Shown: positions 1 through 8,981, counted from the stretch's first letter. The stretch: DNA of 64,000 nucleotides from Actinacidiphila cocklensis (GCF_907177275.1 NZ_CAJSLV010000057.1:1-64000), one strand, 5' to 3'. Program-made: numbers and translations. Notes: generated from the letters alone by a model not told the origin.

Positions 1-730
1 GCCGGGCGCCGCGGGTGTGCAGCCACAGCAGCCGGCGGCCCAGCGCGACGCCGCTGCGCCAGTCGCCGGGGTCGGCGGGCAGCGGCACCTCGCAGCCGCC
101 GGGGGCGGGCCTCGCCGCGGCGGCGACCCAGGCCGCGATGTCCTGCGCGGTGACCTCGGCGGTCAGCCGCGTCGACAGCAACTCGGCGAGACCGGGCGCG
201 AGGTTGGGGTCCCTGCCACCCGGCTGCCGGAACAGCGGGCGTATCCGGCCAGGGCGGCCCGCGGGAACGCTGCCGTCGGGCAGCAGCGCGCTGAAGGCCA
301 CGGCCGGCTCGTGCGTGTCGGGCAGCCAGGGCTGCTCGACGGCGAAGACCTGCCGGTCGTCGAGCACCCGCCACAACTCGGGCCGTGCGGCGTCGATCAG
401 CCGGTGGTCGGGTATCAGCCACTGCCGGTCGTAGGCCCCGTGCTGGATCTCCACAGGTTCGGGGCAGGAGCCGTCCTCCCCGGCCAGGGCGGTGGTCGGG
501 GTGCGGTGGCCGGGCAGTTGGGCGACCCGGGTGTGCAGCCCGCGTGCCCGGGTGGGGTGCAGCAGCGCCGTACGCTCCGCCTCGCCGACCGCCGCGGTGA
601 ACAGCGCCCAGCGGTCCCGCAGCGTGGCGGCGTCGGGGGCCGTCGGCCAGCCGCGGCCGATGCGCAGCGGGCGCACGGACCACGGCATCAGATCGTGCAG
701 CAAAGGCGCGTCGTCGCTCACCGCATGCAT
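1..730 (-). CDS. Type ISP restriction/modification-like protein, C-terminal part cut by window edge
   Basis: About 243 codons read leftward from an ATG at 730 and leave the window without a stop. The N-terminus contains the segments LMPWSVRPLRIGRGWP, TRARGLHTRV, HGAYDRQWLIPD, RLIDAARPELWRV, GRPGRIRPLFR and DPNLAPGLAELL, which I recognise from streptomycete proteins annotated as type ISP restriction/modification enzymes (target-recognition part of a single-chain methylase/nuclease). No methyltransferase motif is visible in this portion, so it may be a stand-alone relative rather than an active enzyme. The start is uncertain: no clear ribosome site precedes ATG 730, and GTG 721 is possible. It lies 14 bp after the GntR stop and may be co-transcribed. 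Family confidence is good, function low. Confidence 0.7.
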   Translation of the reverse strand, partial: MHAVSDDAPLLHDLMPWSVRPLRIGRGWPTAPDAATLRDRWALFTAAVGEAERTALLHPTRARGLHTRVAQLPGHRTPTTALAGEDGSCPEPVEIQHGAYDRQWLIPDHRLIDAARPELWRVLDDRQVFAVEQPWLPDTHEPAVAFSALLPDGSVPAGRPGRIRPLFRQPGGRDPNLAPGLAELLSTRLTAEVTAQDIAAWVAAAARPAPGGCEVPLPADPGDWRSGVALGRRLLWLHTRGAR

Positions 731-744
731 GCTACTGACGCCGC

Positions 745-1500
745 TCAGGGTGCCTCCATCGTGACGGTGAAGGAGAAGCGGTCGCCGCGGTAGTGGATGC
801 GCACCACGTCCACCGCCCGCCCCGACTCGTCGTAGGTGACTCCCGTGTAGTGCAGGATCGGGCTCAGCAGCGGCACCTGGAGCAGCCGGGCGGTCTCCGG
901 GGCGGCAAGCCGCGCTTCCACGGTGTCGGTGATCCGGCTGATCCGCACCCCCAGTACGTCCCGCAGCACCTTGGTCATCGGCCAGCGCTCCAGGTCGGCC
1001 AGATCGATCCTGGCGGCAAGCTCGGGCCGGACGAAGTTCTCCGCCCAGTTGGTGGGTTCGCCCGTCTCGTCGCAGCGCAGCCGCCGGTAGGCGACCGCCT
1101 CGACCAGATCAGGGAAGTGCTCGCCCACCTCGGGCGGCAGCGCCGCCGGGCCGTGCTGGAGGACCGCCGTGTGCCCGCCCGACTGCTGGGCCACGATCGC
1201 GTCGACCGATCCCAGCAGCTTGACCGGTGCGCCGCGCAGCGCCGCCGGCTCTATGAAGGTGCCGCGCCTGCGATGCCGCGATATCAGGCCCTCCTCCTCC
1301 AGCTCCTTCAGCGCCTGGCGCATGGTGAGCACGCTCACGCCGTAGTGCCCGGCGAGGTCGTCCTCGGTCGGCAGCCGCAGCGGGTCGTCCGGGCGGCGGC
1401 CCAGTATCGAGGCGCGCAGCGACTGGGAGACCTGGTACCACAGCGGCAGTTTGCGGTTCAGGACCACGGAGTCGGGGGCGAAGGAGGTCACGGACGTCAC
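745..1500 (-). CDS. GntR family (HutC subfamily) transcriptional regulator
   Basis: 251 residues. An N-terminal winged helix (about residues 18-85, with [20 protein letters not shown] and a RRRGTFI wing) is followed by a UTRA-type effector domain (about 100-245, with [14 protein letters not shown] and the final [11 protein letters not shown] strand). HutC-type regulators bind operators as dimers and release them on binding a small metabolite. The start is GTG 1500, whose GTGA overlaps the hmgA stop by 4 bp, so the two genes are translationally coupled. The obvious hypothesis is control of homogentisate (tyrosine/phenylalanine) catabolism, possibly through the perfect palindrome just upstream of hmgA. 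That link is inferred from position. Confidence 0.9.
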   Translation of the reverse strand: MTSVTSFAPDSVVLNRKLPLWYQVSQSLRASILGRRPDDPLRLPTEDDLAGHYGVSVLTMRQALKELEEEGLISRHRRRGTFIEPAALRGAPVKLLGSVDAIVAQQSGGHTAVLQHGPAALPPEVGEHFPDLVEAVAYRRLRCDETGEPTNWAENFVRPELAARIDLADLERWPMTKVLRDVLGVRISRITDTVEARLAAPETARLLQVPLLSPILHYTGVTYDESGRAVDVVRIHYRGDRFSFTVTMEAP

Positions 1501-2804
1501 AGTTGGAAGTTTCTCGCAAGTCCCTCCCACACCGTGTCGTAGCCCTGCTGCCGGTGGCTCGCGGACAGCGCGAACTCGGTGGGCACGACCGGCCAGCGGG
1601 TCTCGAACATGAACGCCAGCCCGTCGTCGACCCGTTGCGGTGTCAACTCCGCGGTGCTGGCCCGGTCGAACGTCGCCCGGTCGGGGCCGTGCGCCGACAT
1701 CATGTTGTGCAGCGAGGCGCCGCCGGGCACGAAGCCCTCGGCCTTGGCGTCGTAGGCGCCTTCGACCAGGCCCATGAACTCCGACATCACGTTGCGGTGG
1801 AAGTACGGCGGGCGGAAGGTGTCCTCGCCGACCAGCCAGCGCGGCGCGAAGACCACGAAGTCCGCACCGGCCAGCCCGGGGGTGTCGGACGGCGAGGTCA
1901 GCACGGTGAAGATCGACGGGTCGGGGTGGTCGTAGCTGATCGAGCCCAGCACGTTGAAGCGGCGCAGGTCGTACAGGTAGGGCACGTGGCTGCCGTGCCA
2001 GGCGACCACGTCGAGCGGCGAGTGGTCGTAGCGGGCCGACCACAGGTTGCCGCCGAACTTGTTGATGACGTCGGTCTCCTCGTCCCCCTCCTCGTACGCG
2101 GCGACGGGGGCCAGGAAATCCCGGGCGTTCGCCAGCCCGTTGGCGCCGATCGGCCCCAGCTCGGGCAGCTGGAAGGGCCGCCCGTAGTTCTCGCACACGT
2201 AGCCGCGGGCGGTGCCGTCGGGCAGTTCGACCCGGAAGCGGACGCCGCGCGGGATCAGCGCGACGTGACCCGGCTCGGCGCGCATCACCCCCAACTCCGT
2301 GCGCAGCAGCAGCGCGCCCTGCTGCGGCACGATCAGGAACTCCCCGTCCGAGGAGGAGAACACCCGCTGCCGCATGGGGCGGTTGGCGGCATACCAGTGG
2401 ATGCCGATGCCTTCGCGGCGCAGCACATCGCCGTTGCCGCCGACGGTGACCAGGCCCTGAACGAAGTCGGTCGGCGCCTCGGGCAGCGGCAGCGGACCCC
2501 AACGCAGCCGGTTGGGATCGGGCTCGACGTCCTGGAAGGGACCGCTGCGCAGCGACCCGTTCGGCACCCGGTGGAAAGGGGGGTGCGCGGCGGACGGGCG
2601 GACCCGGTAGAGCCAGCTGCGCCGGTTGTGCGCGCGTGGCTCGGTGAAGGCGGTACCGCTCAACTGCTCGGCATACAGCCCGAAGGGGGCGCGCTGCGGT
2701 GCGTTGCGCCCGACCGGGAGTGCGCCGGGCACGGCCTCGCTGCTGTGCTCGTTTCCGAAGCCCGCCGAGTAGTCGAGGTCCTTGCCGTCCAGGCTGATGT
2801 CCAT
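1497..2804 (-). CDS. hmgA: Homogentisate 1,2-dioxygenase
   Basis: 435 residues, full length for the family. HmgA is a cytosolic non-heme Fe(II) enzyme that opens the aromatic ring of homogentisate to maleylacetoacetate in tyrosine and phenylalanine degradation. The sequence shows the family N-terminus ([13 protein letters not shown], then [12 protein letters not shown]) and the C-terminal metal-site region: [16 protein letters not shown] and MSAHGPD carry the expected His, Glu and His ligands. ATG 2804 has GGGGAG upstream. A 15-bp perfect inverted repeat begins 20 bp upstream of the start. The stop overlaps the GntR start by 4 bp. No maleylacetoacetate isomerase or fumarylacetoacetase gene is adjacent, so the pathway must be completed elsewhere. 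Confidence 0.96.
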   Translation of the reverse strand: MDISLDGKDLDYSAGFGNEHSSEAVPGALPVGRNAPQRAPFGLYAEQLSGTAFTEPRAHNRRSWLYRVRPSAAHPPFHRVPNGSLRSGPFQDVEPDPNRLRWGPLPLPEAPTDFVQGLVTVGGNGDVLRREGIGIHWYAANRPMRQRVFSSSDGEFLIVPQQGALLLRTELGVMRAEPGHVALIPRGVRFRVELPDGTARGYVCENYGRPFQLPELGPIGANGLANARDFLAPVAAYEEGDEETDVINKFGGNLWSARYDHSPLDVVAWHGSHVPYLYDLRRFNVLGSISYDHPDPSIFTVLTSPSDTPGLAGADFVVFAPRWLVGEDTFRPPYFHRNVMSEFMGLVEGAYDAKAEGFVPGGASLHNMMSAHGPDRATFDRASTAELTPQRVDDGLAFMFETRWPVVPTEFALSASHRQQGYDTVWEGLARNFQL

Positions 2805-2824
2805 GGTGCGCTCCCCGCGTCGTC

Positions 2825-2860
2825 GTCCTGATTCCTATGCTGAACCATAGGAATCAGGAC
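2825..2860. promoter_or_regulatory. Perfect 15-bp inverted repeat, probable operator of hmgA
   Basis: Left arm GTCCTGATTCCTATG (2825-2839), 6-bp spacer CTGAAC, right arm CATAGGAATCAGGAC (2846-2860). The arms match at all 15 positions. It sits 20 bp upstream of the hmgA start, where a promoter/operator is expected. There is no T-run on the side where a terminator for the upstream GDSL gene would need one. Likely bound by the GntR/HutC protein encoded downstream (inference). Confidence 0.75.
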
Positions 2861-2873
2861 GGCAACCCCCGCC

Positions 2874-3614
2874 TCAGGCCTGTGGACAACTCTCCCCACC
2901 GGTCGCGATCCGCCTGCTCAGCGCCCGTATCGTGGCCGCGGCGATCACCGCGTGCCCGCGGGCGGTGGCGTGGACGAGGTCGGCGGAGTAGAGGTCGCGG
3001 TCGCCGACGGCCGGGTGGTCGTACATATCGACCAGCACCGCCCCGTGGCGCTCCGCGGACCCGCGGACGATGCCGTTGAGCAGCGCGACACCCTGCTCCA
3101 GCGGCCCGCCGCGCAGTTCGGGCACCGCGGCGGCCACGTTCGCCAGCGCGAAGGCGAGCAGCGTGGTGCCGGGGGCGGCGAACCGGTCGAAGAGCAGGTC
3201 CATCTCGCGGGTGACGGCCGCGGGGGAGAAGCCGGGCAGCAGCAGGTCGTTGCCGCCGCAGACCACCGCGACCAGGTCGGGTGCGAAGGCCGCGGCGCGA
3301 TCCGCCTGTTCCGCGCGCACCTGCGCGGTGGTCAGGCCGCGCAGGCCGAGATTGGTGTACACCGCGTCGGGTGCGGCGGAGCGCAGCGCCTCCGCGATCC
3401 GGTCCGCCCAGGAGGCCGCGCGGTAGCCGGGCAGCGGGTCGCCCAGGCCTTCGGCCAGGCTGTCGCCCACCACGGCGAAGCGCCGCCAGGGTGCGCCGCG
3501 CAGCAACTCCCCTCCCTCGTCCTCGCCCAGGCAGTGCGGGTCGGCGGCCTCGGCGGGATACGCGGCCGCCCAGCCGGTCGCGGCGAGCCGCGGGGTGCTC
3601 GGTTCGTGGATCAC
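2874..3614 (-). CDS. SGNH/GDSL-type hydrolase
   Basis: 246 residues. The GDSL block with the nucleophile Ser is VVGDSLAEG (about residues 47-55), the oxyanion block is GGNDLL, and the catalytic Asp-x-x-His block is DLVHATARGH near the C-terminus. These are the family's defining motifs, so it is a serine ester hydrolase; the substrate cannot be told. No signal peptide is visible, so it is probably cytoplasmic. The start is GTG 3614, one base after the stop of the efflux pump. A good ribosome site (AAGGAG) lies inside the end of the pump gene, so translation is coupled. The pairing suggests the hydrolase acts on a compound handled by the pump (inference). Confidence 0.88.
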   Translation of the reverse strand: MIHEPSTPRLAATGWAAAYPAEAADPHCLGEDEGGELLRGAPWRRFAVVGDSLAEGLGDPLPGYRAASWADRIAEALRSAAPDAVYTNLGLRGLTTAQVRAEQADRAAAFAPDLVAVVCGGNDLLLPGFSPAAVTREMDLLFDRFAAPGTTLLAFALANVAAAVPELRGGPLEQGVALLNGIVRGSAERHGAVLVDMYDHPAVGDRDLYSADLVHATARGHAVIAAATIRALSRRIATGGESCPQA

Positions 3615-3615
3615 C

Positions 3616-5043
3616 TCAGGACTCCTTCACCAGGGTGCGGGCCATGGCCAGGCCCGCCAGGGCGGCGACCGCGGCCACCGCGCCGCAGGTCAGGAACACG
3701 TCGCGGTACGCCTGCGGTCCGGCGATCCCGTGCGCGGCGATCACCGACGCGGTGGCCGCCACCCCCAGGGAGCCGCCCAACTGCCGTGCGGTGGTGGTCA
3801 TGCCGACGCCCGAGGCGAACTGCTGGGGCGGCAGCGACCTGGCGGCCGCGGTGGACAGCGCGGTCAGGGTGGCGCCGAAGGCCGCGCCGCCGATCAGGCC
3901 CATCGGCAGCCACAGCGCCAGGAACCGGGTGTCCGCACCCAGGCCGAGATATGCCCACACGCTCACCGCCGCGAAAGCGGCCATGGACACCCCGACCACC
4001 GCGGGCAGGTGGTGCGGCTTGGCCCGCTTGCCCACTGCCACGGCGGCGATCGCCGAGGTCAGCGCCCCGGGCGTGACGGCGAAGCCGGCCTTGAGCACCG
4101 AGTAGTGCCACACCGTGGTCAGGAACAGCGGGCTGCTGAGCAGCCAGCCGAAGAGCGCCGCGCCGGTGAAGGCGGCCGCGGTCGAGGCCGTCGCGAAGGT
4201 GCGGTTGCGGAACAGGGCTGTCTCGACGGCGGGCGCGGCATGGCGGGTGGAGCGCACCAGCGCGACGGCGATCAGGGCCGCTCCGCCCGCCACGCTCGCC
4301 ACCGTGGCCGCCTCGGTCCAGCCCCAGTCGCTGCCCTTGGTGAGTCCCAGCACCAGCAGGGCGATGCCCGCCGTGACCGCGAGCGTGCCCAGCGGGTCGG
4401 GGAGCCGCCTCCGGGCTCCGGTGCTCTCGGGCAGGCCGCGGATTCCGGCGAGGACCAGGGCCGCGCCGACCGGCACGTTGATCAGGAAGACCGCCCGCCA
4501 GCCGAAGACGTCGACCAGGACGCCGCCGAGCGCGGGTCCTGCCGCGGTGGCCAGCGAGCCGGCCGCTCCCCAGGCGCCTATTGCCGCGGGGAGCCGCTGC
4601 GGCGGGGTCGTGGCGAGCAGCAGGCCGAGCGCGGCCGGGATCATGCCCGCCGCGGTCGCGCCCTGCAGGGCGCGTGCGGTGATCAACCACGGCAGGTTCG
4701 GCGCGCACGCGCAGAGGGCGGAGGTGACGGTGAAGCCGGCCAGCGAGGACAGGAAGAGCCGTTTGCGTCCGAAGGCGTCGGCGATCCGGCCCGCGGGGGT
4801 CAGCAGCGCGGCGAAGAGCACCGCGTAGCTGCTGACCACCCAGGACAGGTCGGAGACCCGGTCGGCGGGGAAGCTCCGCGCCAGGTCGGGGAAGGCGACG
4901 TTGACGACGGTGGTGTCGAGGAAGGCGATGAAGGTCGCCCCCGCGCTGAGCAGCAGGACGACACCGGGGCGCACGCCGGTGCCGGACGGGGACGGCTGCC
5001 CTGCCGCGGGTGGTGCGGGGGAGGTGGACGTGGGTGAGGACAT
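3616..5043 (-). CDS. MFS drug efflux transporter (DHA2/EmrB type)
   Basis: 475 residues with 12-14 hydrophobic segments. Motifs of the DHA2 drug:proton antiporters are visible: FLDTTVVNVAFPDL in helix 1, GRIADAFGRKR in the first cytoplasmic loop (motif A), ARALQGATAAGMIPAAL, and GPALGGVLVDVFGWRAVFLINVP (motif C and following helix). I chose ATG 5043 (MSSPTSTSP); a longer frame to 5094 would run the coding region through the operator sequences. It is divergent from a TetR gene and shares a promoter region with two palindromes, the standard arrangement for a TetR-repressed pump. Substrate unknown. Confidence 0.9.
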   Translation of the reverse strand: MSSPTSTSPAPPAAGQPSPSGTGVRPGVVLLLSAGATFIAFLDTTVVNVAFPDLARSFPADRVSDLSWVVSSYAVLFAALLTPAGRIADAFGRKRLFLSSLAGFTVTSALCACAPNLPWLITARALQGATAAGMIPAALGLLLATTPPQRLPAAIGAWGAAGSLATAAGPALGGVLVDVFGWRAVFLINVPVGAALVLAGIRGLPESTGARRRLPDPLGTLAVTAGIALLVLGLTKGSDWGWTEAATVASVAGGAALIAVALVRSTRHAAPAVETALFRNRTFATASTAAAFTGAALFGWLLSSPLFLTTVWHYSVLKAGFAVTPGALTSAIAAVAVGKRAKPHHLPAVVGVSMAAFAAVSVWAYLGLGADTRFLALWLPMGLIGGAAFGATLTALSTAAARSLPPQQFASGVGMTTTARQLGGSLGVAATASVIAAHGIAGPQAYRDVFLTCGAVAAVAALAGLAMARTLVKES

Positions 5044-5069
5044 GGCAGTCCTTGCCTTGGCGACAGAAA

Positions 5070-5107
5070 CATACTGACGGTATGAAACATACATACCGAA
5101 GGTATGT
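5070..5107. promoter_or_regulatory. Two adjacent TetR-type palindromic operators
   Basis: Site 1 is CATAC-N5-GTATG (5070-5084). Site 2 is ACATACC-GAA-GGTATGT (5091-5107), a perfect 7-bp inverted repeat. Their centres are 22 bp apart, about two helical turns. They lie 26 bp upstream of the pump start and about 110 bp upstream of the divergent TetR start. They are probably bound by the TetR protein beginning at 5214. Confidence 0.75.
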
Positions 5108-5213
5108 GGATGTCAAGCACCGCCTTTGGCTAGGGTGGGCAGCACATCGACGAGGACGGGGGCAGGGCGGCACCGCTGCGGGCGGCGCCGCGGGCCGGCA
5201 GAGGAGGGTGGCC

Positions 5214-5858
5214 GTGGCGACAGCGCGTACGGCGGCGGCAGACGGCACCGGACGGCAGCCGCGCGCCCGCCCGACGCAGCAGGAACGCTCCGACGCGACC
5301 GTCGAGGACCTGCTGGCCGCCGCGCGGGCGCTCTTCGCGACCGCCGGCTACGCCGCCACCTCGCTCGACGCCGTCTGCGAGCGGGCAGGTGTCACCAAAG
5401 GCGCCCTCTACCACCACTTCGCCGGCAAGAAGCAGCTCTTCAGCGCCGTCTACACCCGCGAGCAGGAGCGCCTGGCCGCCCGGATCAGCAGCGCCTACCT
5501 CGCGGTCGCCGCGGACCCGTGGGAAGCGGTCTTCGAGGGCTCCCGGGCCTACCTGGAGGCCTCCCTCGACCCTGAGGTGCAGCGGATCACCCTCTTCGAC
5601 GCGCCCGGCGCGCTCGGCTGGGAGGCGATGCGCGACCTGGGCGTCAACTGCCGCGAGCTGACCTACAAGGGCATCGCACGGGCCATCAGGAAGGGCGCCA
5701 TCCCCGACCGCCCCGCCGACCCGCTGACCTCGATGCTCTACGGCGGCCTGAGCGAGAGCGCCATGGCCGTCGTCAGGGCCGCCGACCCGCAGGCGGCGCT
5801 GGCCGAGGCGCTCACCGACCTGCGCAGGCTCTTCGACGCGCTCGCCGCCGGGAGCTGA
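5214..5858 (+). CDS. TetR family regulator (divergent from efflux pump)
   Basis: 214 residues from GTG 5214, preceded by GAGGAGGG at 5201. The N-terminal TetR helix-turn-helix (about residues 24-78) reads AARALFATAGYAATSLDAVC then AGVTKGALYHHFAGKKQLF, close to the family consensus. The C-terminal ligand domain resembles the type with LFDAPGALGWEAMRDLG. Family knowledge predicts a dimeric repressor released by a small molecule, probably the pump substrate. Likely target: the operator pair at 5070-5107. An in-frame extension to 5010 would cross the operators and is not supported. Confidence 0.9.
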   Translation: MATARTAAADGTGRQPRARPTQQERSDATVEDLLAAARALFATAGYAATSLDAVCERAGVTKGALYHHFAGKKQLFSAVYTREQERLAARISSAYLAVAADPWEAVFEGSRAYLEASLDPEVQRITLFDAPGALGWEAMRDLGVNCRELTYKGIARAIRKGAIPDRPADPLTSMLYGGLSESAMAVVRAADPQAALAEALTDLRRLFDALAAGS

Positions 5859-5861
5859 CCG

Positions 5862-6479
5862 GTGGCCGGCGCCGCGGGCGCGTCCGGCGCCGACGGCGGG
5901 CTGCTGCGACGCGCGCCCGTGCAGCGGCGCAGCACCGAGCGGCTGGAGCGAATCCTCGACGCGTGCGCCCAACTGCTGGACGAGGCGGGCTACGAAAGGC
6001 TCAGCACCAGGGCGGTCGCCGCCCGTGCCGGTGTGCCGATCGGCTCGGTCTACCGCTTCTTCGCCGACAAGCGCGCGATGGCCGACGCGCTCGCCCACCG
6101 CAATCTCGACGACTTCCTCGACAGGACCGCGGCGCGGCTGGCCCGGCCGGACACCGGTGACGGCTGGCGTGCGGCCGTCGAGGTGCTGGTCGAGGAGTAC
6201 ACCGCGATGAAGCGCACCGCGCCCGGCTTCGCGCTGCTGGACTTCGGGGTGCCGGGCGAGACCAACCACGACCTCGCCGACCGGCTGCCCGCACTGCTCG
6301 GCGACCGGCTCACCACCGACCCCGCCGACCCCCGGCTGCGGCTCGCGCTGGTGATCGCCGTCGAGGCCGCGGACGCCGCCCTCCACCTGGCCTTCCGCAC
6401 CGACCCGGACGGCGACCCCCGGGTCGTCGCCGAGGCCAAGCAGCTGGTCCTGGCCTATCTCGCCACGGTGCTCGACTGA
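5862..6479 (+). CDS. TetR family regulator
   Basis: 205 residues, GTG start 3 bp after the previous TetR stop, with GGGAG upstream. The HTH (about residues 22-75) contains ILDACAQLLDEAGYERLSTR and GVPIGSVYRFFADKRAMADAL; the C-terminal domain contains GFALLDFGVPGETN, typical of AcrR/TetR proteins. It is probably co-transcribed with the first TetR. Possible target: the TACCG-GT-CGGTA palindrome upstream of the molybdopterin oxidoreductase that follows (inference). Confidence 0.88.
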   Translation: MAGAAGASGADGGLLRRAPVQRRSTERLERILDACAQLLDEAGYERLSTRAVAARAGVPIGSVYRFFADKRAMADALAHRNLDDFLDRTAARLARPDTGDGWRAAVEVLVEEYTAMKRTAPGFALLDFGVPGETNHDLADRLPALLGDRLTTDPADPRLRLALVIAVEAADAALHLAFRTDPDGDPRVVAEAKQLVLAYLATVLD

Positions 6480-6555
6480 CCCGCGGCGGCCTCGGCCACC
6501 GCCGACCGCACGACGGCGTACCGATGTCCGCCGCTCCGGGCGGTGCCGATGTCAG

Positions 6556-6567
6556 TACCGGTCGGTA
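6556..6567. promoter_or_regulatory. Short TetR-like palindrome TACCG-GT-CGGTA
   Basis: A 5-bp inverted repeat with a 2-bp spacer, 51 bp upstream of the molybdopterin oxidoreductase start and 77 bp after a TetR gene. The half-site resembles common actinobacterial TetR operators. Confidence 0.45.
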
Positions 6568-6618
6568 GTGTCGGGGACGAACGCGCGCCAGTGCCGTCGC
6601 CGTCCAGGGGAGTCACCG

Positions 6619-8856
6619 ATGACCCGTACCGCTCTGCGTATCTGCCCACTGTGCGAGGCCACCTGCGGCCTCGTCCTGACGATCGACCAGGAGCGGGTCA
6701 CGCACGCCCGCGGTGACCGCGACGACGTCTTCAGCGCCGGCTTCGTCTGCCCGAAGGGCGCCTCCTTCGGCGCGCTCGACGCCGACCCCGACCGGCTCAC
6801 CCGCCCGCTGGTGCGCAGGGACGGCCGCCTGGTGGAGGCGAGTTGGGCCGAGGCGTTCGAGGCCGTCGCGGCGGGCATCGGCGCGGTCACCGCGGAGCAC
6901 GGCGGCGAGGCCGTCGGCGTCGTCCTGGGCAATCCCAACGTCCACACGATGGCCGGCGGGCTCTACCCGGCGCAGCTGGTCGCCGCGCTGCGCACCCGCA
7001 GCGTCTTCACCGCGAGCACCCTGGACCAGATGCCCAAGCACGTCAGCTGCGGCTACCTCTTCGGCGACCCCAACGCGATCCCGGTGCCCGACCTCGACCG
7101 CACCGACCACCTGGTGCTGATCGGTGCCAACCCGCTGGTCTCCAACGGCAGTCTGGCCACGGCGGCGGACTTCCCCGGCAAGCTCAAGGCGCTGCGGCGG
7201 CGCGGCGGCCGGCTGACCGTCGTCGACCCCAACCGCACCAGGACCGCCGCGGCGGCCGACCGCCATGTCGCGCCCCGGCCGGGCACCGACGCGGCGCTGC
7301 TCTTCGCCATGGTCCAGGTGCTCTTCGCCGAGGGCCTCGCCGACCCGGGCGAGCTTGCACCGCATCTGAGCGGCGTGGCGGAAGTCCGCGCCATGGCCGC
7401 GGATTTCACCCCCGAGTCCGTCGCCGCATATTGCGACGTGCCCGCCGAGGACATCCGCACCCTCGCGCGGGAACTGGCCGCCGCGGAGCGGGCCGCGGTC
7501 TACGGGCGGCTGGGCAGCACCGCCGTGGAGTTCGGCACCCTGGCCAGCTGGCTGGTCGACGTCCTCAACGCGCTGACCGGGAACCTCGACCGGCCGGGCG
7601 GCGCGATGTTCCCGCTGTCGGCCACCGCCAGGGCGCCGCGGCCGCCGCGTCCCGGCCGGGGCTTCACCACCGGGCGCTGGCACAGCCGGGTGTCGGGACA
7701 CCCCGAGGTCAAGGGCGAACTGCCCGCCGCCGCCCTCGCCGAGGAGATCGACACGCCGGGGGAGGGCCGGCTGCGCGCCCTGGTCGTCGTCGCGTCCAAC
7801 CCGGTGCTCTCCGCACCCGACGGCCTGCGCACGGACCGCGCGCTGGCCGGGCTCGACTTCATGGTCAGCGTCGATCCGTATCTCAACGAGACGTCACGGC
7901 ACGCCCACGTCGTCCTGCCGCCGCCCCCGCCGGCCCGCAGCGCGCACTACGACTTCGCGTTCAGCACCCTCGCAGTCCGCAACACCGTCCGCTACAGCCC
8001 GCCCGCCGTCCCGCTCGCCGCCGGTACACCGGACGAACCGGAGATCCTGGCGCGGCTGATCCTCGCCGTCCTCGGCCAGGGCGGCCCCGACGCCGACCCG
8101 GCACTCGTCGACGGGCAGGCGGTGATGCGCAGGCTCGGCTCCGAGACCGCGGACGCGGACTCGCCGGTCCACGGCAGGGACCCCGCGGACGTGGCCGCAC
8201 TGCTCGGCGGGCGCACCGGCTACGAGCGGCGGCTCGACCTGATGCTGCGGCTGGGCCCTTACGGCGACGGCTTCGGCGCGGAGCTGGACGGCCTCACCCT
8301 GGCCACGCTCCTCGACCACCCGCACGGCATCGACCTGGGGCCGCTGGGCTCCCGGCTGCCCGCCGTGCTGCGCACCGCCTCCGGCACCGTCGAGCTGGCC
8401 GCGGCGCCGATCGCCGGGGATGTACCGCGGCTGCTGGCGGCCGTGGCCGGTGGCGACGAGCGGCGGTCGCTGGTCCTGATCGGGCGGCGCCACCTGCGGT
8501 CCAACAACAGCTGGATGCACAATGTGCCGGTCCTGACCGGTGGCAGCAACCGCTGCACCGCCCAGCTGCACCCCGAGGACGCCGCCCGGCTGGGCCTGGC
8601 GGACGGCGCGCTGGCCCGCATCAAGGGCGACGGCGGCGAGATCACCGCCCCGGTGGAGATCACCGACACGCTGCGCCGCGGAGTGGTGTGCCTGCCCCAC
8701 GGCTGGGGCCACGACCGCACCGGCACCCGGCTGACCGCCGCCTCGCGCGAGCCGGGGGCCAACGTCAACCAGCTGCTGGACGGCAGCCGCCTCGACCCGC
8801 TGTCCGGCACCGCGGTGCTCAACGGCTTCCCGATACAGGTGGAGCCGGCCGGCTGA
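6619..8856 (+). CDS. Molybdopterin-dependent oxidoreductase (DMSO reductase family)
   Basis: 745 residues from ATG 6619, with AGGGGAG upstream. Cysteines at residues 9, 12, 16 and 44 form the CxxCxxxC...C signature of the N-terminal [4Fe-4S] cluster. GANPLVSNGSLATAADFPG, VDPNRTRTAAAADRH and WLVDVLNALTGNLDRPGGA are typical pterin-binding regions, and the C-terminal domain has VCLPHGWGHDRTG and NVNQLLD, seen in formate dehydrogenase/nitrate reductase-like proteins. Cys in KHVSCGYLFG is at the position where such enzymes ligate molybdenum. There is no twin-arginine leader, so the enzyme is cytoplasmic. No electron-transfer or FdhD partner is next to it. Substrate unknown. Confidence 0.9.
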   Translation: MTRTALRICPLCEATCGLVLTIDQERVTHARGDRDDVFSAGFVCPKGASFGALDADPDRLTRPLVRRDGRLVEASWAEAFEAVAAGIGAVTAEHGGEAVGVVLGNPNVHTMAGGLYPAQLVAALRTRSVFTASTLDQMPKHVSCGYLFGDPNAIPVPDLDRTDHLVLIGANPLVSNGSLATAADFPGKLKALRRRGGRLTVVDPNRTRTAAAADRHVAPRPGTDAALLFAMVQVLFAEGLADPGELAPHLSGVAEVRAMAADFTPESVAAYCDVPAEDIRTLARELAAAERAAVYGRLGSTAVEFGTLASWLVDVLNALTGNLDRPGGAMFPLSATARAPRPPRPGRGFTTGRWHSRVSGHPEVKGELPAAALAEEIDTPGEGRLRALVVVASNPVLSAPDGLRTDRALAGLDFMVSVDPYLNETSRHAHVVLPPPPPARSAHYDFAFSTLAVRNTVRYSPPAVPLAAGTPDEPEILARLILAVLGQGGPDADPALVDGQAVMRRLGSETADADSPVHGRDPADVAALLGGRTGYERRLDLMLRLGPYGDGFGAELDGLTLATLLDHPHGIDLGPLGSRLPAVLRTASGTVELAAAPIAGDVPRLLAAVAGGDERRSLVLIGRRHLRSNNSWMHNVPVLTGGSNRCTAQLHPEDAARLGLADGALARIKGDGGEITAPVEITDTLRRGVVCLPHGWGHDRTGTRLTAASREPGANVNQLLDGSRLDPLSGTAVLNGFPIQVEPAG

Positions 8857-8962
8857 CCGTTCCGTCCGCAGCCGGTGCGGCGGGCGCACGTACGTCCGGG
8901 CGGCTTTCGTCCGTGCGTGGCGCACAGGTGACCCAGGGCACGCGACGGACCCTGGCAACCTA

Positions 8963-8981
8963 AAACTATCGGCGCTAGTTT
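8963..8981. promoter_or_regulatory. Operator AAACTA-N7-TAGTTT upstream of the aldehyde dehydrogenase
   Basis: A perfect 6-bp inverted repeat, spacer TCGGCGC, 36 bp upstream of the aldehyde dehydrogenase start. The same motif with spacer GCGGCGG occurs at 13073-13091, next to the TetR gene 12306-13043, which probably binds both. Confidence 0.8.

Noticed and set aside
745-2502. A 585-residue minus-strand frame covering hmgA and GntR
   Set aside because: Only the C-terminal 251 residues have a recognisable GntR fold. The rest is hmgA read out of frame, and the GTG at 1500 is a proper start overlapping the hmgA stop.
3595-5037. Long plus-strand frames opposite the efflux pump
   Set aside because: They are antisense to a clear MFS gene and their predicted proteins are Arg/Gly-rich low-complexity, typical of shadow frames in GC-rich DNA.
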